Below are positions 19,911 to 28,567 of a stretch of 55,773 nt of DNA, piece by piece. The stretch spans positions 1 through 55,773 of the forward strand of contig QNBX01000009.1 in NCBI GenBank assembly GCA_003644265.1, in the 5' to 3' direction. A program made the position numbers and the translations under genes. Source of the DNA: Planctomycetota bacterium. GTDB taxonomy: Bacteria > Planctomycetota > B15-G4. The notes beneath the pieces were generated by a model that was not told the origin of the DNA, made no database searches, and was given only the letters and a program-made list of their open reading frames with translations. Within the stretch, counting starts at the first letter, position 1; the number at the start of each line of letters is the position of its first letter.

Positions 19911-22871
19911 TCAACATTGCGACGACACCGGGTGTCGCACGCTGCGCAGCCAGGCCGCGCTGAGCGGCGTCAGGGACGCCAGGCACACCAGCAACCAGTC
20001 CGCGGGTGACACGGCGGCGCAGCCGAGCACGCGCGCCAACGACGGCACGAGCACGGCCACCAGCATGAGCGCGATGCTCACGGCCGTCGCGCTCCAGAGC
20101 CAGGGCGTTCCGCGCAGCACCTGCCGCATGGGCACGCCCTCGCGACGCCGGACGCTGAACGTGTGCACGCACTGAGCCAGACCCAGCACCAGGAACGCCA
20201 GGGTGCCCGCCTCACGAGCATCGCCGCTCTGGAGCCGCCAGAGGAAGACGGCCAGCGCGGGCAGCCCCACCAACGACGAGTGGAAGGCCACGCCCCAGGC
20301 GAAGCGACGGGACAGCAGGCCCGTGCCCTCGGGCCGGGGCGGACGCCGCATGATGCCGGCTTCGGCGGGCTCCATGGACAGGGCCAGGGCGGGCGCCAGA
20401 TCGCTCACCAGGTTGATCCACAGGATCTGCAGCGGGAGCAGGGGCAAGGGCAGCCCCACCAGGCCCGCCGCGAGCAGCACGGCCACCTCCGCCAGGTTGC
20501 CGGCGAAGAGGTAGAAGACGACCTTGCGGATGTTCTCGTCGATGACGCGGCCGCCCTCCACCGCCGCGGCGATGGTGTCGAAGCGGTCGTCCACCAGCAC
20601 CACATCGGCCGTCTCCTTGGCCACGTCGGTGCCGCGGCCGCCCATGGCCACGCCGATGTCGGCGCCCTTGAGCGCGGCCGCGTCGTTCACGCCGTCACCG
20701 AGCATGCCCACCACCTCGCCGCGAGCCTGGAAGCCGCGCACGATGGCCAGCTTGTCCGCGGGTGACACGCGGCTGAAGGCCGAGGCGTGCTCGAGCAGCG
20801 CGGGCAGGCCGTGCTCGCCGGCGGCCGCGAGGCGCGCGCCGTCGATCACCTCGCCATCGTCCTCCAACAGACCCAGCTCGCGGGCCACGGCCTCGGCGGT
20901 GCTGGACTGATCGCCGGTGATCATGACCGTGCGGATGCCGGCCCCGTGCAGCGTGGCGATGGTCTGCTTCACGCCAGCAGCCGGCGGATCACGGAACCCG
21001 ACCAGCCCCAGCAACGTGAGCTGCTCCAGCGACGTCTCGTCGAGGGCGACGCCCGCTGGAAGCGCCCGCTCCGCCAGAGCCAACACGCGCAGACCACTGC
21101 TCGCCAGGCGACGGTTGGCGTCCAGCCAGCGGGCGCGGGCGGGCTCGTCCATGGAGCGTGGGTGATCGAAATGCGCGCTGGCCGTGCTTCCGTCGCCGCC
21201 CGCAGCGAGCGCACCCTCGTGCGCAGCGCGCGCGTCCTCGTGCGCACCGTCGTGCGCGCCGCCGGCGATGGCCGTGCAGCGCGCCAGCACGCGCTCGGGT
21301 GCGCCCTTGACGCAGGCGCGCAGGCCAGCGCCCCCCACGCTGTGAAACGTGGCCATGAGCATGCGCTCGCTGTTGAAGGGCAGCTCCCCCACCTCGGCCT
21401 GCCCGTCGAGCAACTGCTCGCGGCGCTGGCCGGCCTTGGCGCCGAGGGTCAGCAGGGCGGCCTCGGTGGGATCGCCGACGATGGTCCAGCGCGAGCCGGC
21501 GTCGGCCCCCTCTTCGTCGCGGGATCCCGTCTCGGGCGGCACCAGCGCGGCGCGGTTGCAGAGCACGGCCACCTGGAGCGCCCGTTGCGCAGCTGAGCCT
21601 GGCGAAGGCACGTACGCAGATCCGTCTCGCAACAGCGCCCCATCGGGGGCGTAGCCCGCGCCCGAGACGCTCAACAGGACGCCGGGCAGCGGCTCGTCGC
21701 CCGGAGTGGCGAGGGGCAGCGCGTCGCCAATCGGCGCGTTCATCAGCGGCGCGTCGCCGGGCACCTCGCTGCCGGGCAACAGCAGCGCGGTGGCGGTCAT
21801 CTCGCCGGCGGTGAGCGTGCCGGTCTTGTCGGTGCACACCACCGTGACGGAGCCCAGGGCCTCCACGGCCGGCAGTCGACGCACGAGGGCGCGGCGTCGC
21901 GCCATGCGCGCCATGCCCACCGCCAGGGTGATGGTGGCCACCACCGGCAGCCCCTCGGGCACGGCCGCCACCGCCAGGGCAATGCCGGTCTCCAACATGA
22001 GCCAGAGCTCGCCGCCGCGCAGCAGACCCAGCGCGCTCACCAGGGCCGCGACGCCAAGCGACACGCCGACCAGCCGGCGCCCCAAGGCGTCCAGGCGCTT
22101 CTCGAGCGGGGCCTCGTCCTCCTCCACCGTGGCCACCAGCTCGGAGATGGCGCCGATCTGCGTGCGCACGCCGGTGGCGACCACGAGCCCGACACCCGTG
22201 CCGACGGACAGCAGCGTGCCCTTGTGAAGCATGCCGGAGCGCTCGGCCAGCAGCGTCTGGGCGGGCACAGCCTGCGCGCGCTTGCGCACGGGCATGGACT
22301 CGCCCGTGAGCGGCGCCTCGTTGGCCGACAGCTCCACGGCGCGCAGCAAGCGCAGGTCCGCGGGCACGGCGTCACCCGGCTCCAGCAGCACGACGTCGCC
22401 GGCCACCAACTCGCGGGCGTCCAGCTGCGTCGGCTCACCATCGCGCAACGTCCGGGCGTGGCCGATGTCGAGTGAGCGCAGCGCCTCCATGCTGCGCCGG
22501 GCGCGCAGCTCGGTCGCGAAGCCGATGCCGATGTTGATCGCCAGCACCACGCCGATGGCGATGGCGTCGGCCACGTCTCCGGTGGCCAGAGAGAGTGCCG
22601 CCGCGGCGGCCAGCAGCAGCACGATCAGGCTGCGCACTTGATCGATCAGGATGGCGAGCGCGGGCACCGGCGGGGTGATGCGCAGAGCGTTGGGGCCGTC
22701 ACGTACCAAGCGCCGCGCCGCCTCCGCGGAGGACAGCCCCTCGGCGCTGGCACCCAGATGTGCGAGCGCCTCCTCTGCGGACAGCGCGTGCCAGGCGGTC
22801 TCGGTCCGGAGCTCGGCGGGGGCAGATGCGGAGGTCACGCGGCCATGGTCGCGCCGCGACCGGGAGCGCAC
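19911..22871 (-). CDS. P-type cation ATPase, P2A (Ca2+-ATPase-like)
   Basis: The 986-aa protein has an N-terminal cation-ATPase domain, ten expected membrane helices, the actuator TGES (189-192), phosphorylation Asp348 in CTDKTGTLT, and the hinge GDGVND (725-730). M4 has PEGLP, M5 has the N-x-x-E pattern (AGNLAEV) and M6 has NLVSD, which match SERCA-type Ca2+ site residues; the transported ion is inferred as Ca2+ or a related divalent cation. The start is uncertain: GTG at 22871 or GTG at 22838, neither with a Shine-Dalgarno. A low-complexity Ala/His/Gly insertion interrupts the nucleotide-binding domain. The gene lies just downstream of a tandem-repeat array. Confidence 0.93.
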   Translation of the reverse strand: MRSRSRRDHGRVTSASAPAELRTETAWHALSAEEALAHLGASAEGLSSAEAARRLVRDGPNALRITPPVPALAILIDQVRSLIVLLLAAAAALSLATGDVADAIAIGVVLAINIGIGFATELRARRSMEALRSLDIGHARTLRDGEPTQLDARELVAGDVVLLEPGDAVPADLRLLRAVELSANEAPLTGESMPVRKRAQAVPAQTLLAERSGMLHKGTLLSVGTGVGLVVATGVRTQIGAISELVATVEEDEAPLEKRLDALGRRLVGVSLGVAALVSALGLLRGGELWLMLETGIALAVAAVPEGLPVVATITLAVGMARMARRRALVRRLPAVEALGSVTVVCTDKTGTLTAGEMTATALLLPGSEVPGDAPLMNAPIGDALPLATPGDEPLPGVLLSVSGAGYAPDGALLRDGSAYVPSPGSAAQRALQVAVLCNRAALVPPETGSRDEEGADAGSRWTIVGDPTEAALLTLGAKAGQRREQLLDGQAEVGELPFNSERMLMATFHSVGGAGLRACVKGAPERVLARCTAIAGGAHDGAHEDARAAHEGALAAGGDGSTASAHFDHPRSMDEPARARWLDANRRLASSGLRVLALAERALPAGVALDETSLEQLTLLGLVGFRDPPAAGVKQTIATLHGAGIRTVMITGDQSSTAEAVARELGLLEDDGEVIDGARLAAAGEHGLPALLEHASAFSRVSPADKLAIVRGFQARGEVVGMLGDGVNDAAALKGADIGVAMGGRGTDVAKETADVVLVDDRFDTIAAAVEGGRVIDENIRKVVFYLFAGNLAEVAVLLAAGLVGLPLPLLPLQILWINLVSDLAPALALSMEPAEAGIMRRPPRPEGTGLLSRRFAWGVAFHSSLVGLPALAVFLWRLQSGDAREAGTLAFLVLGLAQCVHTFSVRRREGVPMRQVLRGTPWLWSATAVSIALMLVAVLVPSLARVLGCAAVSPADWLLVCLASLTPLSAAWLRSVRHPVSSQC

Positions 22872-22890
22872 AAGCGCGGCCCGTCAGCCC

Positions 22891-22981
22891 GTCGGCACGG
22901 TCGGCACGGTCAGCCGGTCAGCCGGTCAGCCGGTCAGCCGGTCAGCCGGTCAGCACGGTCAGCACGGTCAGCACGGTCAGC
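22891..22981. repeat. 8/9-bp tandem repeat array between the arylsulfotransferase-like and P-ATPase genes
   Basis: Six exact copies of the 8-mer CGGTCAGC (22907-22954) are followed by three copies of the 9-mer ACGGTCAGC (22955-22981). They are preceded by GTCGGCACG units from 22891. Adjacent 8-mers can form a small CCGG-TCAG-CCGG hairpin. The last repeat copy supplies the TGA stop of the upstream minus-strand gene. Confidence 0.95.
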
Positions 22982-24695
22982 GCGGCGCGTCGGGCTCTCC
23001 CAGCAACGCCACGATGCCCGGGTGCTCCGGCGCGTAGCGCGCGGCGCGGAAGACGCTGAAGGGCGGCACGAAGTCCACGCCCTTGGGTGGCGGCAGCTCA
23101 CCGCCCTTGTCGTTGCGGAACTCCCACACGATGTCGCCCTGCGACGTGACCTCGAACAGGCGCCCCGCCGGACCCTGGCACACGAAGGTGTTGCCGTTGG
23201 GCAGGCGCTGGGCGCCCGAGATGAAGGGCGCGAAGAAGCGCCCACCGTCGCTGTAGCTCCAGACCGGCGCGGGCGGGCCCCAGGGCTGGCCCTCGAAGCG
23301 CAGAAAGCCGCGCTCCGCGTCGAAGGGCAGCACCAGCTCGTCCACGCTGCTGCGCTCGCCGCCGGGGCGGCGGCCGCCGTTGTTGAACAGCGTCAGGCGC
23401 AGGTCAGGCACGTCGGCCAGGCCCGCGAGGCCCGGCGCCGCGCCGGCGTTGGAGCCGTCGAGCCACTGCGGGTCGTGCTGGTAGAAGAGCTGCCGCGCCT
23501 CGTCGTCGGCCGCGCCGTAGCGCCGTGGGTTGCCCCAGCGCCAGAGCAGCTCGCCGCCGTGCCCCCAACGCCCGCCCGTGGCCCCGGCCGCCTGCTCCGT
23601 CGTGGTCGAGTGGTCGATGACATACAGCTCCTGCCACTTGGGCGAGCTGAGCACGATCAGGTCGTAGCCGGCGTGGTAGTCGACCGCGTTCGTGTGGAAC
23701 CAGTCGGGGCGCTTGCGGCGATCCTGCTCTTCGTCGGTCTGGTCGCCGCCGACGTAGCCGAGGGCGCGCATCTGCCGCTCCGCGTCGTCGAGCTGCCGCT
23801 GCTCCTGCTCGGTCAGCGGGCGCTCGTCGCGGTGGTCACCGTTCACGTCAAAGCGCCCGGGGTAGGCGGCCACGTCGCCGTGCCGCTCGGCGCGCTCGTC
23901 GAAGTCCTGCACGATGTGATCCCAGGCGTGCCACTGCCACACGACCTCGCCGCCCTCGGGGGGCGTGGGCCGGATCTCCAGCAGCATGTCTGGCCAGAGG
24001 CCTTCTTCTTCGTGGGTGGCCGCGGGGTGGCGACCGGCGCGCAGGGCGTCAGCAGGATCCACGGCCTGCCAGGCGATAGCGAGCAGGTTGCCGTTGGGCA
24101 GCAGCTCGAGGTCGTGGTGCAACATGAACGACTCGTCGGCCAGGTCGTAGGTCCAGGTCACCTCGCCGTCCGGGGCGATGCGCTCGATGCGCCCGTAGAT
24201 GCCGCCGCCGTGAAAGAAGGGCAGCTCATCCAGACGTCCGCAGCGCAGCAGTGAGCCGTCGTCCATCAGATAACAGCCGCTGGGGCCGTAGTCCGACGGC
24301 CACTGATGCACCACCTCCCCGTCGTTGTCGAGCAGGTAGGTCTCGGTGGACATGAGCGGCGCCAACAACACGTAGCCGGACGCGGTGCCTGGAGCATGCA
24401 GCGCCAGCCCGCGCGGCGCCCAGGGGTCAGGCGGCGGGGACTCGTCGTCCGGGCCCCGCGGCGGCGGCACGTCGTCGCCCTTGGGAGGCGGCGGGTCGGC
24501 GGGATCGGGCTTGGGAGCCGGGCGCGGCGCGGCCACATCGATGCCCGGCGCCGCGGGGTCCGGGATGGGCGGCACGCGCTGCGCGACGGCGTCGGCCTGC
24601 AGCGTGCACGTCGCGAGCAGCAGCAACAGCTGCGAAGCGAGGCAGCGGCCCGCGCCCTCGCGCAACGAAAGGGGGAGCGTGATCATGGACGACAT
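22977..24695 (-). CDS. Exported arylsulfotransferase (ASST)-family beta-propeller protein
   Basis: This 572-aa protein has an N-terminal signal sequence (hydrophobic LLLLLATCTL) followed by a long proline-rich linker and a beta-propeller with repeated PNGN motifs (LLPNGNLLAIAWQ, RLPNGNTFVCQG). Other motifs are DGEVTWTYDL, DFFHTNAVDY-like WFHTNAVDYHAGYD, and a C-terminal GDIVWEFRN blade, typical of the bacterial ASST/PQQ-like family. Classical ASST transfers sulfate between phenols through an active-site His; whether this member is active is uncertain. ATG at 24695 or 24686 is possible; neither has a clear ribosome site. The stop codon is inside the downstream tandem-repeat array. Confidence 0.75.
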   Translation of the reverse strand: MSSMITLPLSLREGAGRCLASQLLLLLATCTLQADAVAQRVPPIPDPAAPGIDVAAPRPAPKPDPADPPPPKGDDVPPPRGPDDESPPPDPWAPRGLALHAPGTASGYVLLAPLMSTETYLLDNDGEVVHQWPSDYGPSGCYLMDDGSLLRCGRLDELPFFHGGGIYGRIERIAPDGEVTWTYDLADESFMLHHDLELLPNGNLLAIAWQAVDPADALRAGRHPAATHEEEGLWPDMLLEIRPTPPEGGEVVWQWHAWDHIVQDFDERAERHGDVAAYPGRFDVNGDHRDERPLTEQEQRQLDDAERQMRALGYVGGDQTDEEQDRRKRPDWFHTNAVDYHAGYDLIVLSSPKWQELYVIDHSTTTEQAAGATGGRWGHGGELLWRWGNPRRYGAADDEARQLFYQHDPQWLDGSNAGAAPGLAGLADVPDLRLTLFNNGGRRPGGERSSVDELVLPFDAERGFLRFEGQPWGPPAPVWSYSDGGRFFAPFISGAQRLPNGNTFVCQGPAGRLFEVTSQGDIVWEFRNDKGGELPPPKGVDFVPPFSVFRAARYAPEHPGIVALLGEPDAPR

Positions 24696-24872
24696 CGTGC
24701 CACATGGACAAACCAGCGGGTGCGGCGAGCCAGGCCCGCTTGAATCGCCCCCTGCCCCGCGCGAGCTGCTCCGAGGCCCGCTGGGCGCGGGCGCGCGATC
24801 GAGCGTGGGCGAGCGCCCCCTCACGGAGCGCCCGCCCTCGGGCCATCACGGCCTGCGTCGCATGCCGCCAGC

Positions 24873-24900
24873 GCGCGTGTCAGAGCGCGTGTCAGAGCGC
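24873..24900. repeat. Short 12-bp direct repeat carrying a stop codon
   Basis: Two exact 12-bp units GCGCGTGTCAGA (24873-24884 and 24885-24896) plus a partial third. On the minus strand the TGA of the peroxidase-like gene is in the unit nearest the gene, and the next unit supplies a second in-frame TGA. Confidence 0.85.
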
Positions 24901-26358
24901 GGAGAGGAACGCCACCAGGTCCGACTTCTCGCCGGCCTCCAGCTCGAGCCCCAGCACCAGGTTGAAGAACTCGACGGTGTCGTCGAGCGTGAGCAGCCGG
25001 CCGTCGTGCAGGTACGGCGGGGAGTCCTTCAGGCCGCGCAGCGGGAAGGTCTTGATGGGACCGTCCGCCGTGGCCATGCGGCCGCTGATCATGCGCGGCT
25101 CGAAGAAGCGCTCCGCCTTCAGGTCGTGCATGGAGTTGTCGGTGTAGTACGGCGGCGCGTGGCAGCCACCGCACCTGGCGTCACCGAAGAACAGCTCCTG
25201 GCCGCGCAGCTCAGCCGGGCTGGCCAGCGCGGGGTCGAGCTTGCCGAAGACGTCGAGCTTGGGCGCCGGCGGGAAGTTGAGCAGCGCCTCGAACTCCGCC
25301 ATGGCGTGCACCTGGCTGCCGCGCTCGAGCACGTTGACACCCTTCTTGAAAGCCAGCAGCGGGTCGCCGTCGAAGTACGCCGCGCGCTGCTCGAACTCGG
25401 TGAAGTCCTCCACCGTCTTGAGCGCCCGCTGCGATCCGAAGAGGCGCTGCACGTTGACCCCACGCAGGGTCGGCGTGTCGATGCGGTGCCGGAACTCCTG
25501 CGGGCGAATGTCTCCCACAAGGTGCGTGGCCGCGTTGGTGTGGCCGTTGGCGTGGCAGTCGAAGCACGACACCCCCAGGCTCGGCTCCAGGCTGCGCCGG
25601 TCATGGGTCAGGTTGAACTGCTGCTGCGGAAACGGCGAGACCAGCAGGCGCAGACCCTCAAGCTGCTTGGGGTTCAGCACGCCATCGAACAGCTCGAAGT
25701 AGTTGTGCGTGGTGACCAGCTGTCCCTGCGAGACGTCGCCGAGGTCCGGCCGCGTGGTGAGATACATGGCCGCCGGCGACTCGGGCAGCAGGTGCTCCGG
25801 CATGACGAAGTCGAGGTCGTAGCGGGTCAGGTCGCGGCCGGTCTGCTCCAGCAACTCGTCGATGTGACTCTGCGGAAAGAGCATGCCGCCCTCGGCGTGG
25901 TTCGGGTGCGGCAGCGGATAGAACCCGGCGGGCCAAAGGTCGCGCTCGCGGATCTGCGCGGGCGAGAGGCCACCCAGCTGCTCCCAGCTCGTGCCCTCCG
26001 GCAGGCGCGCGCGCACGCCCGCCTGGACAGCCTTGCCGCGCGACATCGTCAGATCCGACGCGGGCCGGTCGGTCAGGTCGTAGCGCTGCTCGAGCAACTC
26101 ACGATGACGCGCAAGGATCGCCGCCTTCCCGGCGGTCATGCGACGGACCACGCTCGAGCGGGACTCGCCCTGCACCACCGGCGAGTAGCTCGTCTGCCCG
26201 GGGGGCACGGCATCCTGCGTGGCCGTCGCTGTGGGGTCGCGTGGCGCGAGCGGGGACTGGGCGGGCTGTTGGGCCGCAGCGCACGCGCTCAGCGTGCAGA
26301 GCAGCAAGCCCGCGACCAGCGAGCGCGACAACGGGGAGCGGGGAGTCGATGGGGTCAT
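24892..26358 (-). CDS. Di-haem cytochrome c peroxidase (MauG/CCP)-family lipoprotein
   Basis: This 488-aa protein has a lipoprotein signal ending LSAC (Cys26) and AGAGGTGA upstream of the ATG. Two c-type haem sites are visible: CFDCH (265-269) and CGGCH (396-400). The C-terminal LRGLKDSPPYLHDGRLLTLDDTVEFFNLVLG is the CCP/MauG-family signature around the second haem. Family members reduce peroxide or perform MauG-type oxidations in the periplasm. The spacing between the haems is shorter than in classical CCP, and the N-terminal ~200 residues are atypical, so the substrate is open. It sits in the co-directional redox run. Confidence 0.88.
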   Translation of the reverse strand: MTPSTPRSPLSRSLVAGLLLCTLSACAAAQQPAQSPLAPRDPTATATQDAVPPGQTSYSPVVQGESRSSVVRRMTAGKAAILARHRELLEQRYDLTDRPASDLTMSRGKAVQAGVRARLPEGTSWEQLGGLSPAQIRERDLWPAGFYPLPHPNHAEGGMLFPQSHIDELLEQTGRDLTRYDLDFVMPEHLLPESPAAMYLTTRPDLGDVSQGQLVTTHNYFELFDGVLNPKQLEGLRLLVSPFPQQQFNLTHDRRSLEPSLGVSCFDCHANGHTNAATHLVGDIRPQEFRHRIDTPTLRGVNVQRLFGSQRALKTVEDFTEFEQRAAYFDGDPLLAFKKGVNVLERGSQVHAMAEFEALLNFPPAPKLDVFGKLDPALASPAELRGQELFFGDARCGGCHAPPYYTDNSMHDLKAERFFEPRMISGRMATADGPIKTFPLRGLKDSPPYLHDGRLLTLDDTVEFFNLVLGLELEAGEKSDLVAFLSAL

Positions 26359-26592
26359 GCCTGGTCACCTCTTGGGTCGGGTCCAGAAACCGATGAGCGC
26401 GTCGCGGCGCTCGACAGGCCGAGCATGAGCCAGACGCCTGACTCAGTCCAACCGCATAGCCTGATCACCCTGATAAGCGGTCTCTACCCCGGCCACACCC
26501 TCGGCCCAGCTCCCCACCGTGAGGCAGCTTGAGGGCGTCGTGGCGCTCGCCAAGCACCTCTCCTTCCGCCGCGTTCGCCGGAACGGCACCCG

Positions 26593-27036
26593 CTACACCC
26601 CGATATCCTCGTTCCAGAGCTCGGGGTGCTCGGAGATGAAGCGCTCCATCAGCGCCACGCAGCGCGGATCGTCCACGATCAGCAGTTCGACGCCGCGCTC
26701 AAGCAGCCAGGCCTCCGGCCCCTGAAACGTGCGGTTCTCCCCCACGACCACGCGCGGGATCTTGTAGAGCAGCGCCGCGCCGCTGCACATGTCGCAGGGC
26801 GACAGGGTCGAGTACAGCGTGGCCCGGGCGTAGTCGGCCGCGGTCAGGCGCCCGGCGTTCTCCAGGCAGTCCATCTCGGCGTGCAGCACCGCGGACCCCC
26901 GCTGCACGCGGCGGTTGTGGCCGCGGCCCACGATCTCGCCGTCGATCACCAGCACCGATCCGATGGGGATGCCGCCCTCGTCCAAGCCGGCCTGCGCCTC
27001 GTGCACGGCGGCCGTGAGAAAGGGGGCGTCTGTCAT
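26593..27036 (-). CDS. Cytosine deaminase of the yeast Fcy1 type
   Basis: This 147-aa cytoplasmic zinc hydrolase would convert cytosine to uracil. The ATG at 27036 follows GGAG at good spacing; longer in-frame extensions lack support. Zinc ligands and catalytic Glu are His52 and Glu54 (HAE) and Cys81/Cys84 (PCDMC). The protein matches yeast cytosine deaminase in substrate-pocket features: GRGHN, VVGENRTF (Phe over the ring), and the C-terminal W-x-EDIG that closes the active site. Ordinary tRNA adenosine deaminases (TadA) and guanine deaminases lack that tail. It lies between the matrixin and peroxidase genes, although it is not exported like they are. Confidence 0.87.
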   Translation of the reverse strand: MTDAPFLTAAVHEAQAGLDEGGIPIGSVLVIDGEIVGRGHNRRVQRGSAVLHAEMDCLENAGRLTAADYARATLYSTLSPCDMCSGAALLYKIPRVVVGENRTFQGPEAWLLERGVELLIVDDPRCVALMERFISEHPELWNEDIGV

Positions 27037-27094
27037 GGCCGGGCTCCGCGAGTCGGTGTGGGCTGCTGCTCGACAGGATGCGCCCTGGGCACCG

Positions 27095-27168
27095 CGACGC
27101 AAGCGCGGGCCCCGGCGACGCAAGCGCCCGCGGGATCACTCAGCGGGATCGCTCGGCGGGATCGCTCA
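27095..27168. repeat. Tandem repeats between the matrixin-like and deaminase genes
   Basis: Three 13-bp units of GCGGGATCGCTCA (27130-27168, single-base variants) contain the matrixin gene's stop codon in the unit nearest the gene. Two copies of CGACGCAAGCGC follow at 27095-27106 and 27116-27127, 21 bp apart. Confidence 0.85.
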
Positions 27169-28551
27169 GCGGCCGTTCCATGCCGGCGCTCGCACCACGG
27201 CCTCCTCCACACCGTCGCCGTCCAGGTCGCCGCGCGCGGCCGGCACGGAATGTGGCTCAGCGCTCGACGCGGCATCCACCGGCTCGCTCGTGGCCTCATG
27301 GGGTGCGCCGACCTGCGCGGCGACCGAGCCCACGTCGGTGAGGATCACATCCACCAGCGGGTAGGAGTCCCACTCCACGCTCAGAGTCTGAGCCGGCGTG
27401 GGCTGGTGCAGCAGGCCGTCTCGCCCGAAGCGACGCAGGCGTGTCTCCCCGCCGGGGAAGATGCTCTCGATCCAGCGGCCGCCGGTCTTGTCGCGTCGAA
27501 AACTCGTCCGGGCCAGCGGAGACACGGCCCCCAGCAGCGGGCCCAGCGTGCGCGCCAGCGCCGGCCCCGACCAGCCCAGCTGCCGGGCGCCGCCCGCGTC
27601 CGCGCGCGCGTCGGCCCAGGGGCTCTGCACGAAGTGGTAGATCATGAGCGCGCCCAGGCCACGCACGTCGGTGCGCCAGACGAGCAGCTCGTCATCTCCG
27701 TCGCCATCGGTATCGAACACGGCCACCGCGCTGCGGCCCGCGGGCGCCACCTCGCTCAGCCCGGGCGAGACGGGTTGGCCGAGGGATCCTCCGGGCGTCG
27801 CGCCGGGCCGCAGCGCGAGCACCAGCAGATCCGCCGGGCCGCGCAGCCCTCCGCGACCGTAGAGCGAGCGCAGACCCGCCAGGTCGGACTCGGTGGGCAC
27901 CTCGGCATGCGTGTCGGGCGACATGAGCGCGCGCGACTCGGCGCTGTGCCCCAACCCCAGCACGTGGCCGAGCTCGTGCATGGCCGCCTGCTCCAGCGAG
28001 TGCACGGCCCCGCCCGACGGGTCCGGATCCGTCGCCTCACCCACGCTCCATCGGCGGCCGGCGTCGAAGTGCACAAAGGTGCTCGTGCCCATGGGACCGG
28101 TGTGGGCCGTAGCCGGGTCGACACCGAACGCGCGACAGCCCCCATGCTCGCCGCGCCGCCAGCCAAAGCGCACCGTGGCGATCTGGCCCTCCGCCGCCGG
28201 GCGGAAGGCCACCAGCCCGCTCGCGCTCCAGGCCGCCATGGCGTGTTCGAGCGCGTCGAGGAACACACGCTGATCGACGGGCCCCGCCTCGGACTCCGCG
28301 CGCCAGGTGATGCCCCACGGATCGTCGAGCCGACCACGCACGCTGAAGCGGCCGTAGGACGGTGCCGCTTGCCCCTCCCCCGCAGCTACGGGTCGTGAAG
28401 GGGCGGACGCTGGCGGGACCGACGCGGCGTGAGGCTGGGACACGTCGGGCGCTCCGCCGCCCGGCACAAGCTGACCCCGCGCAGCGCTCGCCAACGCGCA
28501 AATCAACGCGCAGGCCAGGGCGCGTGCGGCGCGCCGCTGACCTGCGCTCAT
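27166..28551 (-). CDS. Secreted matrixin-like zinc metalloprotease
   Basis: The 461-aa protein begins at ATG 28551; GTG 28560 is possible. A signal peptide (about 1-26) is followed by a proline/serine linker and a metzincin catalytic domain with HExxHxxGxxH at residues 192-202 (HELGHVLGLGH) and a downstream SRALMSP that fits the Met-turn. The C-terminal half contains an FG-GAP/calcium-loop-like segment (FDTDGDGDDELLVW) and ends with another such motif (GDLDGDGVEEAVVR). It probably cleaves extracellular proteins. It follows the di-haem oxidoreductase gene by 16 bp, so the two are likely co-transcribed. Confidence 0.88.
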   Translation of the reverse strand: MSAGQRRAARALACALICALASAARGQLVPGGGAPDVSQPHAASVPPASAPSRPVAAGEGQAAPSYGRFSVRGRLDDPWGITWRAESEAGPVDQRVFLDALEHAMAAWSASGLVAFRPAAEGQIATVRFGWRRGEHGGCRAFGVDPATAHTGPMGTSTFVHFDAGRRWSVGEATDPDPSGGAVHSLEQAAMHELGHVLGLGHSAESRALMSPDTHAEVPTESDLAGLRSLYGRGGLRGPADLLVLALRPGATPGGSLGQPVSPGLSEVAPAGRSAVAVFDTDGDGDDELLVWRTDVRGLGALMIYHFVQSPWADARADAGGARQLGWSGPALARTLGPLLGAVSPLARTSFRRDKTGGRWIESIFPGGETRLRRFGRDGLLHQPTPAQTLSVEWDSYPLVDVILTDVGSVAAQVGAPHEATSEPVDAASSAEPHSVPAARGDLDGDGVEEAVVRAPAWNGR

Positions 28552-28567
28552 CCCGCTCACGCCCTGC

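Noticed and set aside
22891..22981. CRISPR or insertion-sequence ends.
   Set aside because: Units are 8-9 bp with no spacers or transposase.
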